Shown one piece after another: positions 37,742-48,459 of a DNA stretch of 64,000 nucleotides. Location: NCBI GenBank assembly GCA_035079385.1, contig JAVHKY010000009.1, positions 2,046,001 to 2,110,000 of the forward strand, read 5' to 3'. A program made the translations under genes and the position numbers. The notes below the pieces were generated by a model, which made no database searches, was not told the origin of the DNA, and worked only from the letters and a program-made list of their open reading frames with translations. Position 1 is the first letter of the stretch, and every line of letters starts with the position of its first letter. Source of the DNA: Aspidiotus rigidus (taxonomy: Eukaryota > Arthropoda > Insecta > Hemiptera > Diaspididae).

Positions 37742-38146
37742 TTAGTTTATTAGTTTCTTACGTGGCACGTCACTTATAACCGGATGACTAAAATTTCCCT
37801 TTACTTCCACGCAGAATTCTCCTTCGTCTATTTGAATTCCTTCTCTTACAATGACATATTCTATCTTTTCCAAATCTGGGTCGCGTTTCATTATAGTGAA
37901 CGTTACTAAACCTGGTTTATATCCATCTGAAAGAGTGAAATACGTTGTTCTCCCTTGGTAGCCATACAAATCGAACTCTTCCGTCAGCAAGTTTTGTTTG
38001 TAGAATCTCACCTTCACAAGGAAGGTCGGCTTAGACACATTCTTGATTCGTACTGATGATGCACGTTGCTGTTCGAACGTGGAATCTAAATCCGTCAATA
38101 ACAAACCAAACAACAGCAGCATTTTACTTGTAAAATAATTCGTCAT
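37742..38146 (-). CDS. Putative small secreted protein (134 residues), unknown function
   Basis: The first true ATG is at 38146; upstream codons lack an ATG. The product begins MTNYFTSKMLLLFGLLLTDL, a hydrophobic signal peptide, then a mature region of about 110 residues rich in aromatic and charged residues with no further membrane segment. It has two N-glycosylation sequons (NVSK, NFSH) and one cysteine in the conserved-looking end EFCVEVKGNFSHPVI. That end aligns with TCFAVRGNYSTPKI in the neighbouring ORF at 39905-40321, on the same strand 1.8 kb away. Both lie inside the 23-kb Shab intron. I recognise no family. Intronless; possible poly-A signal (TTTATT on the plus strand) near 37640. 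Confidence 0.6.
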   Translation of the reverse strand: MTNYFTSKMLLLFGLLLTDLDSTFEQQRASSVRIKNVSKPTFLVKVRFYKQNLLTEEFDLYGYQGRTTYFTLSDGYKPGLVTFTIMKRDPDLEKIEYVIVREGIQIDEGEFCVEVKGNFSHPVISDVPRKKLIN

Positions 38147-38398
38147 GTTGAATCCGCGGATTTTAATAGATATTTTGTTAATCAACTTTATTTAAAAACT
38201 TTTGGAACTCTAATACACGTTCAATATAGGTAGTTCAAACGACGTTTATCGTCACGTTAATCGTATGAAATAATACTCGTACATACGGTAAGTGTAGTGA
38301 AAAAAGAGTGATTATAAATTATCACATATGATGAGCGTGGTATAAACACGCATTTTCAGCTCTGGCTTACGGCTGACTTATATTTCCCCAAAATATCG

Positions 38399-38444
38399 GC
38401 TTAAGACAGCTTAAACTTAAACTTAAACTTAAGCTTGACATCCT
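38399..38444. repeat. Right end of a hAT MITE related to 32302-32646
   Basis: The sequence CTTAAACTTAAACTTAAGCT followed by TGACATCCTTG has the same AAGCTTAA words and ends in a diverged form of the CAAGGGTGGTAAGC terminus (inverse). The matching left end was not found, so it may be truncated. It abuts the transposase remnant that follows. Confidence 0.5.
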
Positions 38445-39215
38445 TGCTACTCTTCGCGACGGACGCTTCCTACATAGTCCTGTCGGGACAAACTTTGCAA
38501 ATTATTTTCGATGAGATGATCCATGTTACGTGCGTTGGGCATGGCATAATATACCGCATTTGCGAAAAGGTTCGTGAATTGTTCCCGGAGGTGAATAAAT
38601 TGATGAGTTGGGCGCAGAAGATATTTCTCAAATGTCCTGCTCGAATTTCGACTTACAATGAAACCATGCAGTGTCCACTTCCTCCTGACATTGTCGTATC
38701 ACGCTAGGGTACCTGGGTCAGAGCAGTCGTGCAATTCTTTGCGAGTAACTTCGAAAAGTTTTCTGAAGTCGTCTCAACATTACCTAATGATTCCAGTCAC
38801 GTTGACAAACTGAAGACGTTATTCGAACGAAAGAAGAGTTTAGCATCAGATTTAGCTTTCATAAATGCGCATCTCTCGTTTTTACCGCCAGCTATCACCA
38901 AATTGGAGACGCGAGGGCTTCCCATATCCAAGCAACTGGAAATTTTGGAAAACGTCCGCTCCACATTATTACTGTACCGGGTGCACGTGGTTTGACATCG
39001 TAAGAAAAATCAGATTCTGTATAATTTACGAGGAAGAATCGAGGACTGCAGACACTAAGCAACATAAATACAGCTCTCCTTGGCGGCAGCGTGACATCTT
39101 CGGTGCCGGACGATCCTGCGGTACTAAGCGCATACGTTTACGCTCCCATCACATCGGTCGACGTCGAGCGAACATTTTCGGATCTCAAACTCGAATTTTT
39201 GTGATTTTTTTTTGT
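38445..39215 (+). pseudogene. hAT transposase remnant
   Basis: Frame 38435-38704 encodes LLFATDASYIVLSGQTLQII, then MIHVTCVGHGIIYRICEKVR and FLKCPARISTYNETMQCPLP, closely resembling the catalytic middle of hAT transposases (the TD-x-A, H-V-x-C-x-A/G-H-G-L-x-R and CPLPP-x-x-x-x-R-W-G-T-W blocks). A TAG at 38705-38707 replaces the expected Trp codon of R-W-G-T-W. The same frame then continues through FASNFEKFSEVVSTLPN to 38995. After a frameshift, YAPITSVDVERTFSDLK (about 39135-39190) is the C-terminal dimerisation motif. The zinc-finger N-terminus is missing. It is inactive. Confidence 0.8.
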
Positions 39216-39904
39216 TTTTGCCAAATAAAGCCATTTTTTTTTTTTTAATAGAATGACATTCCTCAAGTTTTTACCATTGATACCTACGACTTAATAAATT
39301 TGTTTCGTGTTTTGCATATTTATAAAATTTGTTGTTTCGTAAAGAGAGGGGGTACAATTAGGGTCAGATTCAAGGGGAGACCAAGCACGCTGAAAGAAAT
39401 GAAAAGAAATGAGATAAATTTTAGAAACGAGGAAAAATTTCAAAAGAAAAATCGAGAATTTCGTACAATTTTTAATCATTTCCTGTAAATTTGGAGGGGT
39501 GGGGCGATCTTCTTGAGGGTGGTCCTGGTACAATGAGGGGATAGAGGGGGAAGGGTCTGGACCAGTTGCTAACACGTTTTATATCAATATTTACCTTCAA
39601 AAGATCAAATTATGCACGACTTTTGCTGATAAATTATGATTTCTTGAGTCTGTCCAAAGTGACCCAAAAACTGAGTTTATTACTTTACACCATTCAAAAA
39701 ATTCCTAAAAATTCAATTTTCAGCCGATACTATTTTTTTTTTTTTCGCGAGAATGTCGAAGAATGATGTATCTTTCACGTGGTGTAAAGAATCAGAACGC
39801 AAGTCAAAAATCGTAGGCGCTACAATGAAAGAATCTGAGAAATTGTCCAAAGTTACCATATTTTACGGTACCTACGTAAGGACGATTTTGCTTTTGCTTA
39901 TTCA

Positions 39905-40321
39905 TCATTGTTCAAACAATATACTCGTATATAGTTCCTCACCATTTAAACACTTTGATATTTTCGGAGTCGAATAATTTCCTCTCACGGCGAAACAAGT
40001 ATCCTCATCATCTCCAAGCTTTTTCGTAATGATGACGGTTCCTGGATCCTGTACATTGATGTGTTTAAAGATCGTGACACGCAAACCATTAGTAGTGTTC
40101 GCATAAGGAAAATAACTTTTCTCTGCAGAATCCAAGATTGGTGATCTATATAACTTGATATCCCCAAAGCCGATGATACAGGAAACGAAACACGGAGGGT
40201 CTTGACTGCAGGCGTTGAAAACGATGATTGAAGAACTTTCATTTTTCTTGGGAACACTCGTGGGACCCGCGATAACATTCGTATCAATTGAGAATGCAAT
40301 CACTACTAGAATTAACATCAT
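39905..40321 (-). CDS. Putative small secreted protein (138 residues), unknown function
   Basis: It starts with two Met codons at 40321 and 40318 and has a clear signal peptide (MMLILVVIAFSIDTNVIAG). The mature part has five cysteines (the N-A-C-x5-C-x3-C cluster, then D-T-C-F and S-K-C near the end) and three sequons (KNES, NTTN, GNYS), indicating a secreted, disulfide-bonded glycoprotein. The C-terminal TCFAVRGNYSTPKISKC matches the end of the ORF at 37742-38146, so the two look like diverged tandem duplicates. A minus-strand TATA-like CTGTATAATCC lies about 40 bp upstream. Family unknown; venom, salivary or extracellular roles are possible but unsupported. Confidence 0.6.
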   Translation of the reverse strand: MMLILVVIAFSIDTNVIAGPTSVPKKNESSSIIVFNACSQDPPCFVSCIIGFGDIKLYRSPILDSAEKSYFPYANTTNGLRVTIFKHINVQDPGTVIITKKLGDDEDTCFAVRGNYSTPKISKCLNGEELYTSILFEQ

Positions 40322-41109
40322 GACGACAGCACTAAATACACCAAAATTTTGGATTATACAGTACAGTTAAAACAACGATTAGTGATTACACCATCTAAGA
40401 TCACGATCACGGCACTCTTTGATGAATAAATTCAAGTTATGGTCGTTCTTGCGTCGATTTGACTGAGTTCAAATTCCAACCAACCGGTTTGGGATGACCT
40501 CCGTTCGTGCTGATTTGATATATTATACGAATAAGACATGTCGAGTAAGACGTCGAACGTCGACGCTCGAAGAGGTGAAAACACCCGTCGACTTGTTGAA
40601 AAAGAAAAAAATACTAACGCCTTTTGAGATGTCGTCAGAGTAGCTAATTTTGTAGTTTTTAACCGGAGTTGTGACCGGTTGTAGTGAAATTAAAAAAGTT
40701 TTCTTAGTAGGCATATTTCAGACTCGGAATTGTTTGTTTGAAATTCTGACACAACATACTCACGCAGGCGCTCGCTTCAGAAGGTTTGATTTCACCAAAA
40801 TTTGGTGAAGTTTAGCGAAAAGTGCTCGCTTCAATAGGTTTCGTTTTGCCACAAAAAATCTCTAAAGAGTTCACACTTCAATGGGTTGAAATTTACGAAA
40901 TAGGTCAGAATTCACGAAAATTCGCTAGTAAAAAATCTCGCAAAATTGCCGTAATTCCTGTCCAGTAAAATCATTTTTGATTCAATTTCAATACGTAGAC
41001 CGTGCAACGAGTATAAGCGCGCATATCCGTAGACATATACAGCGGTTTTTTTCTCATATCTCTCTCGAATACTGAGCGCAACGAGAACAAGCGCGAGTAT
41101 TATCTTCTC
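40322..41109. other. No gene seen
   Basis: Non-coding. The phrase GCTCGCTTCAATAGGTTT and variants repeat near 40768 and 40827. Nothing else is supported. Confidence 0.45.
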
Positions 41110-41373
41110 TCATACCGAATTGTCATGTCGTGAAGAAGAACATTCCAACCTATTTAGTAGTTGGCCCTTGTTACAAACGTGAAGACGGGAGACAGAAAGT
41201 TTGTGGGGATCGTATCCAAATGCGGCGCAGTGCAACACGACAGCGGAAGTAGGACGTTTCGAGTAGAAGGAAGATACCTGTTCTTGAAGGCCAGTTTTCA
41301 ATGGTTCTGTCGGTTTGGCCCACGTAGAAGGCTGGGCAATCGCCACACTCTATTCTATAGATCGGCCATAAAA
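41110..41373 (-). pseudogene. PLE GIY-YIG fragment cut by a Helitron-like insertion
   Basis: The minus strand from 41373 reads IYRIECGDCPAFYVGQTDRT, a textbook GIY-YIG start (Y-x-I-x-C-x-x-C-x-x-x-Y-V-G-x-T-x-R) as in PLE endonucleases. The frame then shifts, and the remainder (to about 41110) is degraded. The upstream part is missing because the Helitron-like element begins at 41374, immediately adjacent. Confidence 0.65.
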
Positions 41374-42555
41374 TCTAATATATAAAGTAGAATGTTTGTC
41401 TGTCTGTATGTATGTATGTATGTATGTATGTATGAATGTCCATAACTTTCGAACGCCTTCACCTATTGACCTGGAATTTTTTTTGAAAAATTTCGCTTTA
41501 TTTGGGTGAGGTTTTTGAATAAATTTCGACGTTCTGACTCCCTCGAGGTGGAGTAGGGGGCGAAACAATTAGGGGAAAACGGGAATTATCGAGTACCTAT
41601 ACTGAACTGCTTCTCGCTGTACCTACCTTACGAGTAGACGTACGCGCACGCGCGTTGTTCCAACCCTTGGAACGCGTTGAGCGGCGCAGTTTTAAAAATT
41701 AAGTTATCGTGATAACTCGAGTTTTACTCATTTTTATGAAAAATTGAAGAGAACAAAAATTGTTGCCCCTGTAATTTCCGTTTGAATGAGCCCGATCCCA
41801 GATTTTTAGCAGGAAATTTTGTGACTACAGTATTCGCTGTACTTTCATTTATTCGCTGTTTTAAAACCACCTACATAACAGGGTTTTACATATCCGGTAT
41901 CTACCTATCTCATACAGGAACCAATATCTAGACACACACTGCACTGCGTGCGGGCTAACGGAAATGACCCTTTTGTTACCTGTTGTCTGTGTATTTTCTT
42001 ACAGACTGGTAAAATGTCAATGGATTTGTCTGTATTCTGCTGCGATACAGGCTTCACGCGTTAAGTCAGCTCTCAAGTAAATTAGTGTGTAATGTAATTC
42101 GGTAATTTTAACTTTTGCGCGACTCACAACTTTGATATTTTATAAGCACAAGTTGCAGTGTTTGGTGTGTCTAATTTACTTATTTTTGAACTGAACAGTT
42201 GTGAATTTTGCAAAACTCTTTCCCCTTTCCTCTTTCCTCTTTTTTTTTTTTTTTCTCTTCTTTTAAGCTAAATTTCTTTTTCTTCTTTTCTTTTAAGCTA
42301 AAACTGTTTAGTGTCATGGGAAAATCAAAGTGAGCTTAATTGAAGAAGAAGAAAAAACTGGTGAAAGTTCGTAGTGCATGCAGTAGTTTAGCAAATAGTT
42401 TTAAGTTGAAAATAAAAATTAATTGACTGATCACCAAGAGTATTTAAGGGAGCTCTTTACCTACAAAACACACATACCTACAAGATACAGATACCTATAA
42501 AACACAGATATCTACTCAACACACAGCTAGCGGTCGGCGCGCCGCCACCCCTTAG
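41374..42555 (+). mobile_element. Non-autonomous Helitron-like element, copy 1
   Basis: It begins TCTAATATATAAAGTAGAAT right after an A. It ends GGCGCGCCGCCACCCCTTAG before a T, with a GC-rich palindromic hairpin just inside the 3' end. The 5'-TC, 3' hairpin, CTRR-like end and A|T insertion point are Helitron traits. No Rep/helicase is encoded. The phrase GTAGAATGTTTGTCTGTCTG followed by ACTTTCGAACGCCTTCACCT is shared with copies at 52452 and 54421. The last bases (CTTAG) deviate from the CTAG seen in the other copies. Confidence 0.65.
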
Positions 42556-43310
42556 TATTAAATAAATCCTTACGTTTTTGTAAATTCATCATCAATTTAT
42601 AGTCTTGATTTTAGACTTCTTTCATGTTTTGACTGACTCTCACACTCCTGAATTCGCAAGTGAGCCCCGGGAAACTAGTTGACCTATAACATACAGTATC
42701 AGTATTTACTAGACTTACATAAGATCTAAAATGGGGGCGAAAAAGCGGTGGCTTAATTTCTTCTTTTTGATGTAACTTGGTAGACATAAAACTTGATCTT
42801 TATTTAGCTCTGCCAGAAGATTTTTATGGCATAATAGATGAATAGGACGTAGTCTTTCGAAACGTATATCTAAAATATAAAAACTGTTTTGCTCATTCGT
42901 TCAAACAAGTGGCGTAAAACAAAACAAAACAACCTGGTACATCAAGTTCAAACTATCATACTTATTTTTAATAACTTTTCAGGAGTTGTAATGGAAATCG
43001 CAGACAACAACTTTTATAAAGTTGAAGCCGCGAGTGGTTTCCTTCCGCAACTGTATAGACGCAGTCCATTGCTCCGTGTTCCAAGTTCTTTCTTGAAAAC
43101 TGAAGACGTAAGCTACCACCCGACAGTATCTCTTTGCGAGCAACAAATAGGGAGGCTTCGTTTTTCGGAGGACAAGGATTCTTAGAACGATGCGAAAAAC
43201 AAACAATGATGCCAGTAAATCTTTACTTTGGACTTGGCACACAAATTTGTAAAAGTCATTTCTTTCAAGTTTGGTACAAAACTCTTATACACATCGCGAA
43301 TGGTGGTGTC
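42556..43310. other. No gene seen
   Basis: Non-coding between the Helitron-like element and the next repeat. A 98-codon open frame near 42889-43185 shows no recognisable motif. Confidence 0.45.
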
Positions 43311-43316
43311 ACGACA

Positions 43317-43910
43317 TTTTTTCGCAGGACTTTTGTTCGTAGGACATTTACTCGCAGACAATTATTCGCAGGGTAATTATTAGCATCAGCAATTATTCGT
43401 AAGGTAATTGTTCATATCATCAAAAATTTTTCGCAAAAAAAGTAAGCTTGTTAACACAAGAATTCTACACGTATAATGATTCATCAATGTTCGTACCGAG
43501 CTGCCAAAGCGGAAAAATGTTTATCTTGACATGGTAGCTCACATTCAAAGTTTAGCCAACAAGTTCTCCGAAATGGATGAGGATAAGGTTGATGGTACAA
43601 GCGATGACTAGAATGACGAATTTTCAAACTCCTAGCTCAAGTACTCGTGCGGCCTTGCCCATAATATTAACTACCATTGAAATTCATTTGACGACGCATT
43701 TTTGACGATTTCTTTGACATATTTCTGGACGAAGCAAAGCTCACTGCTTTGTGGATGGAAGACGTTGTAAGCTGACCTCCTCGTGGTGTCTTCTGGGTAA
43801 CGCTAAAAAGCTTACTTTTCTTGATGCGAACAATTGCCCTGCGAATGATTGCTCTGCGAATAATTGTCCTACAAACAAAAGTTCTGCAAACAAATGTCCT
43901 AGAACCGCGA
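43317..43910. repeat. Inverted arrays of a TTCGCAGGACAATT-like word
   Basis: At 43317-43440 the word TTCGCAGGACAATTATTCG and variants repeat several times. At 43820-43910 the inverse (TGCGAATAATTGTCCTAC-like) repeats in opposite orientation. AAAAGTAAGCTTG near 43438 and AAAGCTTACTTTTC near 43808 form a further inverted pair. The translation gives an artificial FAGQLFAEQ pattern. It is likely a MITE whose ends are sub-repeat arrays. Confidence 0.55.
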
Positions 43911-44708
43911 ATGGTACAGTATTTCTTGTAACAAATCTGATATACCTATAAATTGGGTTGTTTATGTCGCGAATGGTACAAAAATACCTGCACCATTCCC
44001 AATCTGTACAATTTCGGGCCGGGTATATAATATATCCGTACACATAAATGATAGCACTTCATAGTTGATTTGAGGTAGGCTATCTCGGAAGATGGGAATA
44101 TTATTTTCAATTTGGACTAGCTTCTTTGAATGAAATTTGAGGTTAGACCTATGAGTGGCCCAGGCTCGGATGATGTATTTCTTTGTTAATATGTTTGGAG
44201 AGGTGAGAGCGCGAGGATACGAATAAGAGGTTGACTGATGGGTGATTCGTTGCTTGTTTAGCTTCATGGTCGATTTTTTCCATTCCCAGGGATACTCTTG
44301 CGGATTAAGATGGAGTCGCCGTAGAAGGAGGCGATAAGAGCATGATAGTGGCTAAGAATAAGTGTGGCTGGAGATAGCATCATCTCATGTCAGGAATGGG
44401 AAATGATCAAGAATTGAGCCACTTAGCCTCATGTACTGTAAATTGGACCAATACTAGGCTAAGAGTAACGCATAAAAAAAGTAAATGATTCTATCGTTAA
44501 TTGAAATAAGAATAGAAGAATAAAGGTGTTGCTAATCATTTACCATAATTTTTAAGAATTCAGAAAAATCAGTTCTGCTCACGCGACTGCGTAAGCTTTT
44601 TTGGAATCGTCTTTTCACATAAATTATTTTGAAAAAAAAAATAGAAAAAATAGACGCGATAAAGTATTGACTTATACATGAGAAAGAAATTACTTAGGTG
44701 ACACTTAC
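43911..44708. other. No gene seen; part of the Shab intron
   Basis: Non-coding. The Shab exon 1 donor GTAAGT lies at 44708-44703. Confidence 0.5.
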
Positions 44709-45548
44709 ACGGGCAGCGATAGATGTATTCGGCTTTTCCAATAAATCCCACACCATTTGCTGATAATAAGCACACTTTCCCTCGCCAAATTCTTCTTCAT
44801 CTCGCTGTCGAAGAGACTCCGCTTCTTTACGCATCTCCTCGTGAACGTGTTCTTTTCTTTGATGGTATTTATGTTGACAACAAGATTCCAAATATAGCTC
44901 GTCAATGCCCCAATATTCGAGATCGTCGCTAAAAGCTAAGACGCACATCTCATCTACAAGGTGCAGTTTACCGGTGCGATAGAAATTTAAAATTGAACTG
45001 AACGATTTCGGATGTCTGTCAAAAAAGTATTCGTTATTCACCAAACTATAATCATCGCAGAGTTCACTTATAGCTTCGTGCGTATTGCATTCCCTTAGTC
45101 GTCCTAATCTAGTATGAGGCAACCTTTCCAAAGTCCTCCACAGAACCTCGTGTTTCACGCCACCTACGTTTATCTTCACTCTCCTATTTAACGCTTTGCA
45201 ACGCATAATCATAAATGGGTCTGGAGGTAACGACGATAAGGAATGTGAAAAAGGTTTGCATGCCGAACTAAATGAGAACGGTGCAGGTAACGCGTTCGCG
45301 TCCATAACGTGGTATGAGACAGGATCCTCATCCGCGGTCGTATTTCCCTGTTGACAATTGTCACTATCGTTAATAGAAATATTCGTATTGTTTGATCCGT
45401 CCCATCGCATCGCGCCAACATTGTTACCACCACCGCCGCCGTCCGCATCGGTATCTGCACGACGCACGGACTTATCGGCGATGACATGGGATTTACTGTC
45501 GGTACCATCGTTTTCTTTGGATACCTTTTCATCCTTTTCCAGCGCCAT
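44709..45548 (-). CDS. Shab (Kv2) potassium channel, exon 1: N-terminus and T1 domain
   Basis: The first ATG in frame is at 45548 (MALEKDEK); frame-open codons before it contain no ATG. The first about 120 residues are low-complexity and acidic ([13 protein letters not shown]). The T1/BTB tetramerisation domain spans residues about 123-225, starting [20 protein letters not shown]. It has the zinc-binding H-x5-C-x20-C-C signature of non-Shaker Kv channels (H196, C202, C223, C224). The exon ends NTSIAAR at donor CGT|GTAAGT, phase 0, and joins exon 2 (21516) to give AARVIAMIS at the start of S1. A 3' splice site TTTCAG at 45609-45607 (minus strand) suggests that a 5' UTR exon lies upstream. T1 drives subunit assembly in the cytoplasm. 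Confidence 0.92.
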
Positions 45549-45609
45549 CAGTCGACCGACCACCAACGTACACCCCTCTGACCTCTCATTAGTCGATGGT
45601 AAGGAACTG

Positions 45610-48170
45610 AAACAATGATAATGAAAACAATATGAAAATCTACTTTATACTCCCCAATTCTTCACAATTGAACACTTCGACTAGTGGCGTGTCTTTAAAT
45701 AACCTACCGAGACAGATGGCGTTGATTATAATGGAACAAATTCCAACCACCAGTGTTTGGCCTACCCTACAGACTATTGGTTCACACGGCGCCTGCTCTA
45801 TTGTCAATTTCTGGTCATGACACTGGAGTAGTATACCTACTCACTGGTTTCGACAAGTATAGCTAGACCAGTACCGATCGTTCTATAAAGAGCTTTTCTC
45901 AATTACGAGTACATCATAGTGCGTAACTTGTCTGTCTAAATCCCATCGCCATGGTACTTGTTTTACATTGGTCTCACGGCAGGGGGAGGGGGTATTAATT
46001 ATCCAATAATAATATATCTATTCTCCTGCCATTAGACCAATTTAAAGCAAGTATCATTAAAATGAGAATTAGGCATACAAGTATGCAAGAAGATATACGG
46101 AAAGGACCCTCTTCCCCGACTAAACACAAGCTACGGAGATTACATAATTATTATTTTGTGAAGAATGAAAACCGATTTTACTTCTAAATGGTAATTTGAG
46201 TTATGTAATCGAAGAAATAAGATGAAGTTGATTTGGAAACATTCTGTTATCACAATAAACACAGCAATATTACCTAACCAATATTTGATCTTGAGCAAGG
46301 AAGAAAGTTTATTAATGTCTATCTTCATATCACATATACTCGTACAATGCGAAATAATAAAATTAGGAAATACCTGGGTAGAATTAGAGGACAATAAGGA
46401 AAGAAGAACAGAGAGAAAAAAAAACAAAATAACAAACGAAAGGAGATTAGAAAACAAGTTGCCTACATCAAATTGAAGGTTTGTCTCCGATGTCTGTCTT
46501 ATTCTTTCTTGTATTGAATAAAATCGTTCCCTTCCTAAATTTAGAGTAGAAAAATTTGTACTTTCGAAACAATCAAATTGGAAAATACCGAGAGAAAAGA
46601 AGAGACACATTCCGATGACTCTTAAAAATGGGCAAAGTCGGCGATATTTTTTCGCTGTTCACATAATATCAATAGTACCGGTATGCAAACAAATTTTACA
46701 TTAGCAACACAGCGAAAGTTACCGATTGAAAAATTAAAAACTGTAAACTATACACAAATAAGTGAAGACGAAAATATTATAGAATTTGTAAAATACCTAC
46801 CAATTTAAGTAATACAGGGTCTGCCGAAAAGATGTTAATAGTTGAATGGGAATTTGAACTAAATTCGTCAAGCGCAAAAACGAGAAACTTTAGATAAACA
46901 CTTCAAATGTACTAATTTTTTATCTCAATTGTATCTTCAATTTGCGTCAAATATGCCGTCGTTCTTTTACCGATCAGTAGTGCACAGAAAACAAAATGAT
47001 TACGCAGCCGCGAAAGCAACACACGATTTTTTACCTCTGTCTGCAATTAGGCATTTCTAACTTAGGGTGGCTGCGAGGTGCCGAGAAAATGTACACGGCC
47101 AATGGGAACGCGCGAGAAGCGATACGAGATGCGAGTGAATAGAATTAAATCTAATCTCTCACACCTCGCGTCAGATGCCGCGTTTACTCTGTCCTGGACG
47201 TTATACTATAAATCGTTCTCTCTATGAAACTCACACATCCTCTGCAACTCACGCCCCTCTCATTGATAATTTCTGATTCATTTCTGATTCTTTAGCATCA
47301 TTTAATGTTATCCCCAGCCGCTCCACTCATAAGTTGTATTCACGCTCACGTCGCTATCTCCTATGTCAACTCCATTTTAATGTTCTTTATCTGGATATCT
47401 CGACAAAGCAGCCAAAAAGGCAATCAATCACCCATCATCGAGCTCTCCAAACACATTAAGAATTACATCATCCCTGCTTGGTTCACTCATTGGTCTACCT
47501 CAAATTCAATTCAAACAAGCTAGTCCAAATTAAAAATATATTCCCATCCTCCAAGACTCCTCAAATCAACTCATTCGCACAGATGAAATAATCATTATTA
47601 GTCTCAGAATCCCCAATCATTCAAGACATCTTTTCTTGCCGAAAATTAGTCTCACTCCGCATCTCCTCACTCATCCCTCAGAATCGCATAGAAGGACTAT
47701 CAGATCTATGACTCTCCACCTGTCCTCAACATATTTTAATTCCTCCAACGATCAAATTCCCTTCCTTGCATCTAAACTCAATAACACCGCCAAGCTTTCA
47801 GGCTCTTATTTGCTATCATTAATTTAAAAAAAAAAATCAATAAAAATGGAAAAAGGAATTTAGATACCATTGCAGATTATGCAGTGGCAGCGGGGAACCC
47901 GCAAGTTCCGTGCCCCGCGGCAAAAGAGTACCTAAAATAAGAAGTTGGACGCGAATGTTCTTGCTCTTGCATGAAGGAACTTTTTTTGAGAAAAGTGGGT
48001 AAAAAACTCGAGCAGACAGAATTGAAATTTTAAAGAATTTACGAATAATGATGTGCCTAAACTATTCTTTATTTTTATCGAAAAATCGCAAAAAAAAAAA
48101 AAAAAGAATTACGAAGAGTGTTCCCGGTTGTAAAGTATATACGCGATGAAACGTGGAAATATACGAGTAT
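45610..48170. other. No gene seen upstream of Shab exon 1
   Basis: It presumably holds Shab 5' UTR, promoter or further intron. No coding exon is recognised; frames at 46140-46610 and 47305-47523 show no motif. 46806-46960 resembles the repeat at 36095-36230. Confidence 0.4.
45951..46055. repeat. About 105-bp imperfect hairpin
   Basis: ATGGTACTTGTTTTACATTG at 45951 pairs with the inverse around 46030-46055, with mismatches and a loop of about 40 nt. It may be a small MITE or a pre-miRNA-like hairpin; nothing seen here decides between them. Confidence 0.5.
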
Positions 48171-48175
48171 TTGTA

Positions 48176-48260
48176 CTAGCGGTTGGCGGCGCGCCTGACC
48201 GCCAACCATGATGTGTTGAGTACATATCGGTGTTTTATAGATATGTGAATTTTAAATGTA
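48176..48260 (-). mobile_element. Helitron-like 3' terminus
   Basis: Read on the minus strand it ends TCAGGCGCGCCGCCAACCGC + TAG, followed by T. A strong hairpin (GGTTGGCGG pairing with CCGCCAACC) sits just before the CTAG end. The preceding CTATAAAACACCGATATGTA matches the same position in copy 1 (about 42495-42515). This is the best-preserved 3' end of the family. How far it extends toward 48460 is unclear. Confidence 0.65.
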
Positions 48261-48459
48261 TCTTGTATCTCAAGGGATTGCTTTGCTAGCTTTTTACATT
48301 TTACCGACTTTTTTAGCTAGAAAAGTGAGGTATTACACCCGTAGCATGGTGAATAGGGGGAAGGGGAAATGAACTTTCTCGTGCAAGTGGACTGCGAGAC
48401 TACCTTGGTGACTTCATTCTTAATTAATTATTGATTTATACGTCATTTTTATGTCACGT

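Noticed and set aside
38435..38995. hAT-like frame as an intact host gene
   Set aside because: An in-frame TAG at a conserved Trp position, a later frameshift and loss of the N-terminus mark it as a relic.
43741..44043. Minus-strand frame with periodic FAGQLFAEQ
   Set aside because: The periodicity comes from the DNA word array at 43317-43910, not from a protein repeat.
46140..46610. 156-codon minus-strand frame
   Set aside because: Hydrophobic, low-complexity translation from AT-rich DNA; no recognisable domain or splice context.
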